NCBI GenBank assembly: GCA_964369605.1
Contig: CAYJFD010000012.1
Coordinates: forward strand, 1-53,547
Length of the DNA: 53,547 nucleotides
From: CAYJFD01 sp964369605
Lineage (GTDB): Bacteria > Bacteroidota > Bacteroidia > Bacteroidales > UBA932
Direction of reading: 5' to 3'
The position numbers and the translations under genes are program-made. The notes below the pieces were generated by a model. It was not told the DNA's origin, searched no databases, and worked only from the letters and a program-made list of their open reading frames with translations. Positions 43,001 to 51,727 of the stretch are shown piece by piece; positions within the stretch are counted from its first letter, which is position 1; each line of letters opens with the position of its first letter.

Positions 43001-44260
43001 ATGGATATTTTTGAAAGAATTTTAAATGACGAGGGTGGTCCTTTAGGACAGTACAGAACTCGTGCTCATGGTTATTATGCTTTCCCTAAATTAGAAGGGG
43101 AACTAGGGCCAAAAATGGTTTTTAACGGAAAAGAAGTGCTATGCTGGAGTATTAATAATTACCTTGGCTTAGCTAATCATCCTGAGGTAAGAAGAGTTGA
43201 TGCTGAATCTGCTGCAAAATGGGGTATGGCCTACCCTATGGGTTCTAGAATGATGACTGGTCAAACTGCTCTTCATGAACAGTTAGAGAGAGAACTTGCT
43301 GATTTTGAACAGAAAGAGGATGCTTTCTTATTTAACTTTGGATATCAAGGTATTGTTTCTACGATTGAATCACTACTAACTAGACATGACGTTATAGTAT
43401 ACGATTCTGAAGCTCACGCTTGTTTAATTGATGGATGTAGATTACACATGGGACAGAGAATGGTTTATCCTCATAACGATATCGAAAAGTGTGAGAAAAC
43501 TATTCAAAGAGCATTAAAGGTTTGTGAAAAGACAGGCGGTGGAGTCCTTCTTATCACTGAGGGTGTTTACGGTATGACTGGTGCACTAGGTATTCTTGAC
43601 CAGATCGTAGCTCTTAAGCAGAAATACGACTTTAGAATTTTAATTGACGATGCTCACGGTTTCGGGGTTATGGGAGATTCTGGACGTGGTACTTCTGAGC
43701 ATTTTGGTGTTATGGATGGTATCGATATCTACATCGGAGCTTATGCAAAATCTATGGCAACTATTGGTGGCTTCGTTGCAGGTCCAAAGCATGTAATTAA
43801 CTACTTAAGATATAATTTACGTTCTCAGATTTACGCAAAATCTCTTCCTATGCCTATAGTAGAGGGATGTTTAAAGCGTCTAGAGATTATTCGCAGCCAA
43901 GAAGGAGACGAACTTCGTGAGAAGTTATGGGTAATTACTCGTGCTCTTCAGAATGGACTTCGTGAAAGAGGCTTTGATATAGGTCTTGCTGAGGCCTGTG
44001 TTACTCCAGTATTTATCAAAGGTTCAGTTCCTCAGGCGACTAATATACTTGTAGATTTACGTGAGAATTATAAGATATTCTGCTCTGTTGTAGTTTACCC
44101 TGTAGTTCCTAAAGACGTTATTATGTTTAGAATCATCCCTACTGCAGCACACAGCTTAGAAGATGTTCAATACACTCTTGATGCATTCTCAGAGATTAGA
44201 ACTAAACTAGATGCAGGACAATATGATTCTAACGAAATTTTAAATAAAGCAATGGAATAA
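43001..44260 (+). CDS. spt: Probable serine palmitoyltransferase (alpha-oxoamine synthase family)
   Basis: The 419-aa PLP enzyme of the AONS family has ILIDDAHGFGVMG (PLP-binding Asp/His) and the Schiff-base Lys250 in GAYAKSMATIGGF. The N-terminus MDIFERILNDEGGPLGQY fits SPT/2-amino-3-ketobutyrate-CoA-ligase relatives. Bacteroidales make sphingolipids with a soluble SPT of this type and this is the best candidate. KBL-like activity remains possible. It follows gyrB by 11 bp. Confidence 0.8.
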   Translation: MDIFERILNDEGGPLGQYRTRAHGYYAFPKLEGELGPKMVFNGKEVLCWSINNYLGLANHPEVRRVDAESAAKWGMAYPMGSRMMTGQTALHEQLERELADFEQKEDAFLFNFGYQGIVSTIESLLTRHDVIVYDSEAHACLIDGCRLHMGQRMVYPHNDIEKCEKTIQRALKVCEKTGGGVLLITEGVYGMTGALGILDQIVALKQKYDFRILIDDAHGFGVMGDSGRGTSEHFGVMDGIDIYIGAYAKSMATIGGFVAGPKHVINYLRYNLRSQIYAKSLPMPIVEGCLKRLEIIRSQEGDELREKLWVITRALQNGLRERGFDIGLAEACVTPVFIKGSVPQATNILVDLRENYKIFCSVVVYPVVPKDVIMFRIIPTAAHSLEDVQYTLDAFSEIRTKLDAGQYDSNEILNKAME

Positions 44261-44269
44261 GAATACTAT

Positions 44270-46312
44270 ATGGAAAACAATAATCTACGTAACCCTAGGC
44301 TATATTTAGCTTTTGTATTTGTATTAATACTGACTATCGTTTTTTCACCAAAAAGTGATAATTTTAACTACAAATACCAAAAGGGTAAACCGTGGATATA
44401 CGAGACTCTAATCTCGCATATTGATTTTCCTATTCTTAAAACGGAGCAAGAAATACAGACTGACAAAGCTAGTGTTGCATCTATGGTTGTTCCTTTTTAC
44501 AACTATAATGACCAAACACACAGAGTACAAGCTGTCGCCTTTAGTAATTTTGCTTCATCTATTGATACTGATAATACTCTGGTCACAGATATATTAGATC
44601 TTCTTGACGAGATATATAAGGTAGGGGTAATTCCAAAGCAGGCTACTACTGCTAATGAAGATAGACTAATCATTATTCAAAATGACAAAACTATATATGA
44701 ATTACCCCTGTCCAGGGTATATGATACGGGTTCAGCTGAAGAGGTTATATTGAATTTTCTTTCTGATTCTTATCCAGATAAGAAGACAGATTCTCTATAT
44801 CAACGTCTACAGCTAGATAAATATATCTCCCCTAACTTACTTTATGATGAAGCTAAGACTGCTTCAATGCATAGAGAAAACATAGAGTCTATTTCTGCAG
44901 TGAAGGGTATGGTTTACACAGGCCAACTTATAGTTACTAAAGGAGAAGTAATTACGCAGGAAGTAAAGGACATACTAGACTCATATCGACACGAGACACA
45001 GCTTGGTATTAATTCAAGTAAGAGATCATCACTTAGTTACACTATCGGACATAGTATATTTATGTTCATTGTACTTTTTATACTTTTTGTGACTATATAT
45101 TTCTTAGATAGAAAGGCCATAGGTATAAAAAGGGTATACTTCTTTCTATTGATGATATTTGCTCTTATGTACTTAGTGAGTGTATTTATAGCTAAATATG
45201 ATCAAAAAATGCTCTATGTCATTCCATATTCAGTTTTCTCACTATATTTAGTAGCATTCTTTAAAAGATCATCAGCCTTTAGTCTATACACTATTATGCT
45301 TCTTCCTATAATTATAATTTCTAACTCTGGTCTCGAGTTATATTTTATAAATTTATTTGCAGGTATGATAGCGGTATATTCGTTTGAATACTTAAATAAA
45401 GGATGGCTTCAGTTTATCAGTTCGCTCTTAGTGTTAGTTGGACTAGTTCTTGCACAACTATCGTATTTGCTTATCAATAACGATTTTACGGCTCTTTCTC
45501 TTGACCGTCTTTTATATTTATGTTCAAATGCGGTGCTTTTAATAGCATCATACCCTCTTATTTATCTCTTTGAGATGATATTCTCATTAGTTTCTAAATC
45601 AAGGCTACGAGACCTCTCAGACTCTAATAGTAGTTTACTTCAAGAGATGTCTAAGAAAGCTCCCGGCACATTCCAGCACTCTCTACAAGTTGCAAATATA
45701 GCGGCCGAAGCAGCAAGCGAAATCGAATCAGATATTGCGCTAGCAAGAGTTGGAGCATTGTATCACGACATAGGAAAATGCGCAGACCCTTTATGTTATA
45801 TTGAAAACCAGCCCCAAGGCTACGATTACCACAAGGATCTTACTCCTGTAGAGAGCGCTCAACAGATACTAAAGCACGTAACTAGGGGTATTGAACTAGG
45901 CAAAAGAAATAAACTACCAAATGCAGTTATCGATTTTGTAAGATCTCATCACGCAAAGTCTATCGTATCTTACTTCTACACTATGCACTGTAATAATGGA
46001 GGCGACCCTAATGATATCGAAATGTTCAGATACAAGGGTAACCTACCAGATTCAAAAGAACAGGTTATAGTTATGCTTGCTGATACGCTTGAAGCAGCAT
46101 CTAGGACACTAAGTGAATACTCTGATGAGAAGATATCTAATCTTGTGGATAATATCGTAACTCAGAAACTTGAAAGTGGACAGCTTGTTAATGCTGATAT
46201 CTCTATTAAAGAATTAAATATCGTTAAAGAGAGTTTTAAACGTCAGCTTCAGCAAATATACCACTCAAGGATAGCCTACCCTAGCTTAAACGACAATAAG
46301 AAGAAAAAATAA
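44270..46312 (+). CDS. pgpH: 7TM-HD cyclic-di-AMP phosphodiesterase, PgpH-like
   Basis: The 680-aa protein has an N-terminal helix and a large extracellular domain (~40-250), about seven helices (~257-445), and an HD domain. The HD domain shows GTFQHSLQVANIAAEAA, GALYHDIGKCADP and SHHAKSIVSYFY, with His, His-Asp and His-His ligands. The 7TMR-HDED/HD arrangement defines PgpH, which hydrolyses c-di-AMP. It ends a few bases before the tmRNA promoter. Confidence 0.92.
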   Translation: MENNNLRNPRLYLAFVFVLILTIVFSPKSDNFNYKYQKGKPWIYETLISHIDFPILKTEQEIQTDKASVASMVVPFYNYNDQTHRVQAVAFSNFASSIDTDNTLVTDILDLLDEIYKVGVIPKQATTANEDRLIIIQNDKTIYELPLSRVYDTGSAEEVILNFLSDSYPDKKTDSLYQRLQLDKYISPNLLYDEAKTASMHRENIESISAVKGMVYTGQLIVTKGEVITQEVKDILDSYRHETQLGINSSKRSSLSYTIGHSIFMFIVLFILFVTIYFLDRKAIGIKRVYFFLLMIFALMYLVSVFIAKYDQKMLYVIPYSVFSLYLVAFFKRSSAFSLYTIMLLPIIIISNSGLELYFINLFAGMIAVYSFEYLNKGWLQFISSLLVLVGLVLAQLSYLLINNDFTALSLDRLLYLCSNAVLLIASYPLIYLFEMIFSLVSKSRLRDLSDSNSSLLQEMSKKAPGTFQHSLQVANIAAEAASEIESDIALARVGALYHDIGKCADPLCYIENQPQGYDYHKDLTPVESAQQILKHVTRGIELGKRNKLPNAVIDFVRSHHAKSIVSYFYTMHCNNGGDPNDIEMFRYKGNLPDSKEQVIVMLADTLEAASRTLSEYSDEKISNLVDNIVTQKLESGQLVNADISIKELNIVKESFKRQLQQIYHSRIAYPSLNDNKKKK

Positions 46313-46323
46313 AGTTTTTTTTG

Positions 46324-46331
46324 TATCTTTG
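46324..46331 (+). promoter_or_regulatory. -7 element (TATCTTTG) of the tmRNA gene
   Basis: TATCTTTG lies 12 nt before the mature tmRNA 5' end (GGGGATG at 46344), leaving a short leader for RNase P to remove. Confidence 0.7.
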
Positions 46332-46343
46332 CACGCACTAATC

Positions 46344-46740
46344 GGGGATGTTTTGGATTTGACAGCATAAGACCTCTGATAGTAAGCACGTCGAGCGTTG
46401 TAATTTAGCTCGTTAATACTAAGTTTCAAGCCATTATCTGGCAACAATTCTTATGCACTTGCTGCGTAATAAACAGAGTTTATTACCTTAATCACGGTCG
46501 CCAAGGAGCGATAGTGACAAGTATCTCACCTATATTTCTATCAACTATTATAGGTATACGAGGTATCATTAAAGTTGATTGCGTATGCTGATTTTTCTAA
46601 GGTATACTAAGTTTTAGAAAATAAGACTAATATAGATTGTTCATTATCAGTATTAGTTCGAAAACCACTAATGAACTAAACGTGTAGAAAGCTGTTGGAA
46701 GCTGTGTTTGGACGGCGGTTCGAGTCCGCCCATCTCCACA
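46344..46740 (+). ncRNA. ssrA: tmRNA (transfer-messenger RNA)
   Basis: The 5' end GGGGATGTTTTGGATTTGACAG pairs through GGGGATG with CATCTCC at the 3' end. GGTTCGAGTCC at ~46718-46728 is the T-arm. The tag reading frame at 46440-46469 encodes GNNSYALAA then TAA, close to the GENNYALAA/GETNYALAA tags of Bacteroidales. The discriminator A is at 46738, and only CA of the CCA follows in the DNA. It frees stalled ribosomes with SmpB. Its 3' strand is also the start of the hairpin at 46732-46787. Confidence 0.97.
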
Positions 46741-46787
46741 AGTAAAAAAGGAATGCCACTTGGCGTTCCTTTTTTGCTTGTGGAGAT
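46732..46787 (+). terminator. 26-bp-stem hairpin that includes the tmRNA acceptor strand
   Basis: ATCTCCACAAGTAAAAAAGG...GCC pairs with GGC...CCTTTTTTGCTTGTGGAGAT over 26 positions (two G-U) around ACTT. The inner GGAATGCC-acTT-GGCGTTCC plus T-run is a rho-independent terminator. The outer 11 bp use bases of the tmRNA 3' end, so terminator and acceptor stem are mutually exclusive. Confidence 0.85.
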
Positions 46788-47160
46788 ACGAGAGCACCTA
46801 TTATGCTCTCGTTTATTACCACATCAGCTTTCGCTGATGAAGGAGGCACATCACTACAGGTGTTAAATAGAGGCACACCTTGCGTGATGGTCGCTGATGC
46901 GACTTGACACGAAACAAGCACTCATTGCTAAAAAAGGAATGCCACTTGGCGTTCCTTTTTTGCTTGTGGAGATACGAGAGCACNNNNNNNNNNNNNNNNN
47001 NNNNNNNNNNNNNNNNNNNNNNNNNNNNNNNNNNNNNNNNNNNNNNNNNNNNNNNNNNNNNNNNNNNNNNNNNNNNNNNNNNNACACGAAACAAGCACTC
47101 ATTGCTAAAAAAGGAATGCCACTTGGCGTTCCTTTTTTACTTGTGGAGCAGTCGTTCTAA
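46744..47160 (+). repeat. 186-bp tandem array downstream of tmRNA (at least three copies of the hairpin core)
   Basis: The hairpin core begins at 46744, 46930 and (after the gap) 47107. Units are nearly identical, and 100 N fall in the second unit. Inside one unit, further inverted repeats are CGAGAGC/GCTCTCG (46789-46811), CATCAGC/GCTGATG (46822-46839), ATCAC..AGGTGT/ACACCT..GTGAT (46850-46888) and GTCGC/GCGAC (46890-46903). No protein-coding signal is convincing. Confidence 0.85.
46984..47083. other. Assembly gap (100 N) inside the 186-bp array
   Basis: Sequence after the gap (ACACGAAACAAGC, 47084) matches 46907. Repeat phase gives a true gap of 109 bp or 109 + 186k, so 100 is a placeholder. 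Confidence 0.95.
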
Positions 47161-47163
47161 ATC

Positions 47164-47404
47164 AAAACACCTCACCCGTCGGCAAAAAACGCTCTCAGGA
47201 CACGATTTTGACTACGGGCCACTAGTTTTAGCGCTAAAACACCCTGTCCGTCGGCAAAAGACGCTCTATAGAGGCGAAAACTCCGACGGGCTACATCAGT
47301 TTAGCTAATAACTAGGGGCACACAGTCAGTTGTCTGGTATATTACTACACTCCCACCCACCACGAAAGATTAACCTAAGGGCTGACGCCACATCTTCCTT
47401 AGGT
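47164..47404. repeat. Structured non-coding region with a two-copy repeat and a 16-bp palindrome
   Basis: Two 33-bp copies sharing CCGTCGGCAAAA (47164-47196 and 47236-47268; 27 of 33 identical) lie 72 bp apart. Between them is the perfect palindrome GTTTTAGCGCTAAAAC (47225-47240). Copy 2 sits in a stem CCGTCGG/CCGACGG (47248-47289) containing CTCTATAGAG. ACCTAAGG/CCTTAGGT (47373-47404) is a further stem. The rest of 47161-47547 has no gene that I can support. Confidence 0.7.
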
Positions 47405-47477
47405 AGATGTAAATGCTCCTCCTCCGTCAATATGCTCATTTTAGCACTTCTCAAAAAAGTTTTATTGGACAACAATA

Positions 47478-47514
47478 AATAAAATTAAAGGAGCAACTCT
47501 TATCGGGTTGCTCC
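47478..47514 (-). terminator. Terminator of the three-lipoprotein operon
   Basis: On the minus strand GGAGCAAC (47514-47507) and GTTGCTCC (47497-47490) form an 8-bp stem, followed by TTTAATTTTATTT, 34 nt past the stop at 47548. Confidence 0.85.
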
Positions 47515-47547
47515 TTATTAAGTTTAGGGATTAGAATTATAGTCTGA

Positions 47548-49122
47548 CTACCACTCCCCGTTTGCAAATTTCACTTTCTCAATTTGACCTGAAGGAGCTA
47601 CTTCTGGTTTTACATCTTCAATACATCTCACTGAATAACCTCTTGAAGCCATAACTGTACTTGGAAGGGTTGTGGCAAATTCTGACATCATATACAGATT
47701 TACAAAGGCTCTATCACTTGGCTTATCATTAGCCCATAAACCAACTGCCATATCACTTAATCTAATACTACCAAAGTCCTGACGATAACCAGGGAAAGGG
47801 ATGTAAATACAACCATTATGGTTTTCGAATGACGCTGTAGCGTGATTAGGACCAAACCATCTTCCTTTATTTAAATCTGGATCAGCATCTGGGTTTCCAA
47901 AATATGTATATCCTGCATCTATTAACTTCTGAAGCTCAGCCTGCGAAGGGACTCTCCATCCTTCTGGACATGGATCATAAGCAGTTTTTGTAGCGCCATC
48001 TTCTCCTCCCCACATATTTCCTGGAGGATTACTCCATGAAGTATAGAATGTTTCAGAATCAAGAGTTTCTGCTGCTGTTACGAAATCAGTTATAGCCTCG
48101 GTATTAATAATTACGTCTGAAGCTAGCGACTGACCATCCTTTCTACCCCATTGATATAATTTACCCATAACTAAATCGGTCTCATGGTAGCCACAGTTTA
48201 CTGGCGCCCACTTTATTCCTCCGATTTCTATTCCGACTCCGTGATTAACTCCATATTCATCAACATACTCTAATTCTGTTGGCGCTTCTACTAACTCAAA
48301 AGTTGGCATTGAAGTGATTTGAGATCTAGAAATTCTGTTGACTTCCTTATTCGGGATTATCTTTTCGATAAAGTTAGTCTCATCTGTATAGAAACGAATA
48401 AGAAGTGATAGGTCTTCGCCTTTTGTTGGAGGAAGTACTATATTAAAGACAGTTTCTTCGGCAGACAAAGTTATGCCTTCACCTAGTAGATAGGTTATTG
48501 ACTTATTTGTCTCATTAACATCTGGCATTGAAATAGTTGGATTACTTGTATCCATTTTCATATCTAGACTGCCTTTTCCATTAAGAGCATTATTTTCACT
48601 AACTACCTCCACTTTAGTAAGAGTGGCAGTGCCTATAAGTTTCAATCTTAAAACTCCCATAAGATTTTTAAAATTCAAAACCTTATCCTCACCAGCTAAT
48701 GCGACCATTGGGAAAGTATTGGTAGAAATATTATTAATGTAGTAATTTTGAGTAGCTGGAATATTTAAATTAAAGGTACTTGATTCAAACTTATCTACAA
48801 ATGTACTTGGATAGGCAGCAAAATATTCTTTAGCCTCTTCAATAGAGCCAGCAAAGCTTCCTACACCATTACTGACACTCGTAAGGGTAAAGTCGGTTCC
48901 TTCTGTACCTGCTGTAAAGATTTTTATTATATCTGCTGGATTTTGTGTCCACTCAATTATTGACTCACCTTCACCTTCATTACCCAATGATGTTCTTAAC
49001 TGTGGCGATTGAGCCTCTAATGTTGCTTTAAATTCTGTGTTTGTAACCACATTATCTTTAGTACAAGAAAAGCATAATGTACTTAGGCCTAATATGGCCA
49101 AAAATTTTATTTGTTTTTTCAT
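47548..49122 (-). CDS. Fimbrillin-like lipoprotein with C-terminal FISUMP-type domain
   Basis: Lipobox Cys20 (TLCFSC). Residues ~30-285 resemble a fimbrillin-like domain (e.g. DKVLNFKNLMGVLRLKLIG). Residues ~300-510 are a FISUMP-type domain (Fibrobacter major paralogous domain): IKWAPVNCG, KLYQWGRKDGQS, YDPCPEGWRVPSQAEL, GRWFG, GYSVRCIED. It ends in GEW, as does the lipoprotein at 51728. It is the last gene of a three-gene operon. It may be a surface or fimbrial tip-like protein; the ligand is unknown. Confidence 0.82.
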   Translation of the reverse strand: MKKQIKFLAILGLSTLCFSCTKDNVVTNTEFKATLEAQSPQLRTSLGNEGEGESIIEWTQNPADIIKIFTAGTEGTDFTLTSVSNGVGSFAGSIEEAKEYFAAYPSTFVDKFESSTFNLNIPATQNYYINNISTNTFPMVALAGEDKVLNFKNLMGVLRLKLIGTATLTKVEVVSENNALNGKGSLDMKMDTSNPTISMPDVNETNKSITYLLGEGITLSAEETVFNIVLPPTKGEDLSLLIRFYTDETNFIEKIIPNKEVNRISRSQITSMPTFELVEAPTELEYVDEYGVNHGVGIEIGGIKWAPVNCGYHETDLVMGKLYQWGRKDGQSLASDVIINTEAITDFVTAAETLDSETFYTSWSNPPGNMWGGEDGATKTAYDPCPEGWRVPSQAELQKLIDAGYTYFGNPDADPDLNKGRWFGPNHATASFENHNGCIYIPFPGYRQDFGSIRLSDMAVGLWANDKPSDRAFVNLYMMSEFATTLPSTVMASRGYSVRCIEDVKPEVAPSGQIEKVKFANGEW

Positions 49123-49132
49123 TTTCTGTTTG

Positions 49133-51685
49133 TTATAAATTAGGATTATCTGTTCTATATAATTCAGTATGAACTTTCTTATAGTTAATAGGCTTTATTA
49201 TTTTGCTAAAATTCGTTTTTTTACCTTCTTGGTAATTTTTCTCTGGTAAATTTAGAGAAGGATACTTACTGGTAGGATAATATGAAGCTTGTCCTTTAGA
49301 AACTTCATCAATACTTCCTCTTACTAACTTAAAGTCAGCTATAAATATTACTGGACTCATTACATTTTGCATAGGTCCCCAAGTATAACCTACACAGTAA
49401 TAGTATTTTTTACCATCATAAGACACAGGTTTTACTGTAAGAGTATCTCCGTCTTCAGATAATTCGACTTCAAACTCTTTAACACCGTAACTATAAGTTC
49501 CATATTCTATCTCTAATGCAAAATTTAACAGTTGGTTTCCAAAGTTATTATTTGTAGGAGCGATCGTTTGTTGATCTATAGGTAAGGTTATACGACCATC
49601 TTCGTGAATTTGAAGATTCCATTTTAAACCGAAATCGAAGAAATTATCTTGAGTTGAATAATACGGAGAATAACTTGGGTGCTCTAGTAATGCTAATGGA
49701 GAAAAATACTCTGTGCTTATTCCATTATCTCTTCTATTTAAATCTAGACCTTTGCATAATAGTCTATTTTGCCCTCTCGTTTTGTCTGCAAATTTTTCTG
49801 CATTTGACTTAAAGTCCTCATATAAATCGTCTATTTCTGAAGAATTTAAATGAGTGAACTTCTGCGCAAGACTAGATGGAGTAGAAGAAGGGTAATCTAC
49901 AGTAGAGGTGATATTAACACTTGCGTATGTCGGTTCTTTTGCTGGCGTAAAAGGCTTACCCTCAAGTTCATTTTTATCCTCAAATAGATATGCGACAACA
50001 GTCCACTCACCCTGAAGCTCTTCAAACAACGAACTTTCTACTCTTGGTGCATAAGGCTGAGGAATCGTAATATTATCTGCGATAGAGGTACTTCCATCCG
50101 CGTCAGGATTACTAATTGTTAACTCATCATTATATCCTACGACTACTAACCTAGACTTAGTATCTTCCCACGATCTAAACATAATATTTAAGCCCTCATC
50201 ACTATTGATTGCTCCTAGATAAGCTGGTTCTGTAATAAATTCACCGAAATTAGTGCATATATCTAAATATGTAGCACCTTGATTTATAGCGGATTCCCAT
50301 TCAGAAACATCATTGCATATATATGCAAACTCTACTATATCCTTTGTTTCACACTTGATATTGTACCAAACCTCCCAAGGAGAAGGCTCCCCTACTGGCG
50401 AAATAATAGGCGTTACAACAAACTCAGGTGCAGGTTTTGTAGCTGTACTTACTTCGAAATCTATAAACACCTCATTTTGAGACGTTCCAAATTCATCTCC
50501 CTTGCTTACTAGAATGAATTTATACTTTATATCCTTCTTTAAAAAGTCTACTACCACCTCTACTGGTTTATCATCTTCACTACCATATAAAGTAGTCCAA
50601 TATACAGCTCCATCATAGCCATATCTGTCTTCCAAAATATTCCATTCATTTTCTGAAAGAGTTAGATAAGAGAATGAATGTATTCCATCACTAGGAGTTA
50701 TCGAAAAAGTCGCTGATTGGGTAGTTGTATTTTTTAATACACACTCATTCTTTGAACTAAGCTTATTAGGTACTCCTGCTATGGTAGTAATAGTTTTATG
50801 ATATTCTGTTGTCCAGAAATCATCCTCATTAGTATTCTCAGGATCGCTATTAAGGGCAGAATTATAAGCACCTAGATCAAAGTAAGGAACTCTTACTATA
50901 TCTCCTATGCCGTCTAATGTCTCTACTTCAGCCTCAGCAGCTACTACTACTAAGATTTCTCTCGGAGCAACATCTATATCTACATTTTCATCCTTCCATT
51001 CCGTAAATGTTATTTCTGTACTTTCTGTATGCACAGTTCTTCCTGAAACGCCCACATTTCCTTCAAGAATTGAAGCATCGGTCAATCCTAAATTCTTCCA
51101 TCTTTCATATTCTTTGTTAGATAGAACACGAACTGCGATAGTCTTTCCTTCAGGAACATTTAGGTTATATTTAAGCTCTCCGACATTATTTGGTGTTAAT
51201 ATCTCTACTAATTCTTTCGTAGGAGGATCTGGTTTCTCATTAGGATCTTTTCCAATTACTATTTCATCTACTTGCATAACCTCACTATAAACTAAGTCCT
51301 TTGGATTTTCTATTTCCTCTGTACTTTGATCATCTTGTAGATATTCAACTGAAATAAATAATTTATAAGTCGTCTCATAGGTCAAGTCAACTATTTCAAT
51401 ATCAAAATTTTCAGTTTGAACACCAGCGATAACACCTTTATTAAACAGATCCTCTGCTGAGGGCGTTTCCATATCGATATCTTCGGTTATTATATAAGCA
51501 TACTGTTTAGCTAATTTTGTTTCCGCACTAATTAACACAGTAGAATCTACTACCTGCTTTAATTTAAATTCAGCAAAGGGTAAAACTTCTACTACATCTT
51601 CTTTTTCTGGTTCTTTTTCACAAGATGAAAGCACCACACTTAACATCAAAAAAGATACTAATAAATAATTAAAAAATTTGTTCAT
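49133..51685 (-). CDS. Large surface lipoprotein with fibronectin-like modules and a lipocalin-like C-terminal region
   Basis: Lipobox Cys22 (VVLSSC) followed by EKEPEKED, a strong surface-export-type tail. Several modules of beta-sandwich type follow (e.g. ETTYKLFISVEYLQD, IKYKFILVSKGDEFG). Residues ~555-790 start L-Q-G-E-W-T-V-V-A-Y and have beta strands like lipocalin-type barrels, ending FIADFKLVRG. It lies between two FISUMP lipoproteins, with gaps of 42 and 10 bp. No specific family is recognised. Confidence 0.75.
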   Translation of the reverse strand: MNKFFNYLLVSFLMLSVVLSSCEKEPEKEDVVEVLPFAEFKLKQVVDSTVLISAETKLAKQYAYIITEDIDMETPSAEDLFNKGVIAGVQTENFDIEIVDLTYETTYKLFISVEYLQDDQSTEEIENPKDLVYSEVMQVDEIVIGKDPNEKPDPPTKELVEILTPNNVGELKYNLNVPEGKTIAVRVLSNKEYERWKNLGLTDASILEGNVGVSGRTVHTESTEITFTEWKDENVDIDVAPREILVVVAAEAEVETLDGIGDIVRVPYFDLGAYNSALNSDPENTNEDDFWTTEYHKTITTIAGVPNKLSSKNECVLKNTTTQSATFSITPSDGIHSFSYLTLSENEWNILEDRYGYDGAVYWTTLYGSEDDKPVEVVVDFLKKDIKYKFILVSKGDEFGTSQNEVFIDFEVSTATKPAPEFVVTPIISPVGEPSPWEVWYNIKCETKDIVEFAYICNDVSEWESAINQGATYLDICTNFGEFITEPAYLGAINSDEGLNIMFRSWEDTKSRLVVVGYNDELTISNPDADGSTSIADNITIPQPYAPRVESSLFEELQGEWTVVAYLFEDKNELEGKPFTPAKEPTYASVNITSTVDYPSSTPSSLAQKFTHLNSSEIDDLYEDFKSNAEKFADKTRGQNRLLCKGLDLNRRDNGISTEYFSPLALLEHPSYSPYYSTQDNFFDFGLKWNLQIHEDGRITLPIDQQTIAPTNNNFGNQLLNFALEIEYGTYSYGVKEFEVELSEDGDTLTVKPVSYDGKKYYYCVGYTWGPMQNVMSPVIFIADFKLVRGSIDEVSKGQASYYPTSKYPSLNLPEKNYQEGKKTNFSKIIKPINYKKVHTELYRTDNPNL

Positions 51686-51727
51686 ATTTATTTTCTTTAT
51701 GTCTATTTAACTTCTATTTACGCCTTA

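Noticed and set aside
46676..46921. 81-aa minus-strand reading frame containing WADSNRRP
   Set aside because: It is antisense to the tmRNA 3' end. This is a well-known type of false gene formed on tRNA-like ends.
46744..47160. CRISPR array
   Set aside because: Units are 186 bp, almost identical throughout, with no spacer-like variable parts and no cas genes.
46897..47308. Reading frames across the 186-bp array
   Set aside because: The unit is divisible by three, so any open frame stays open. They also pass through Ns and have no family likeness.
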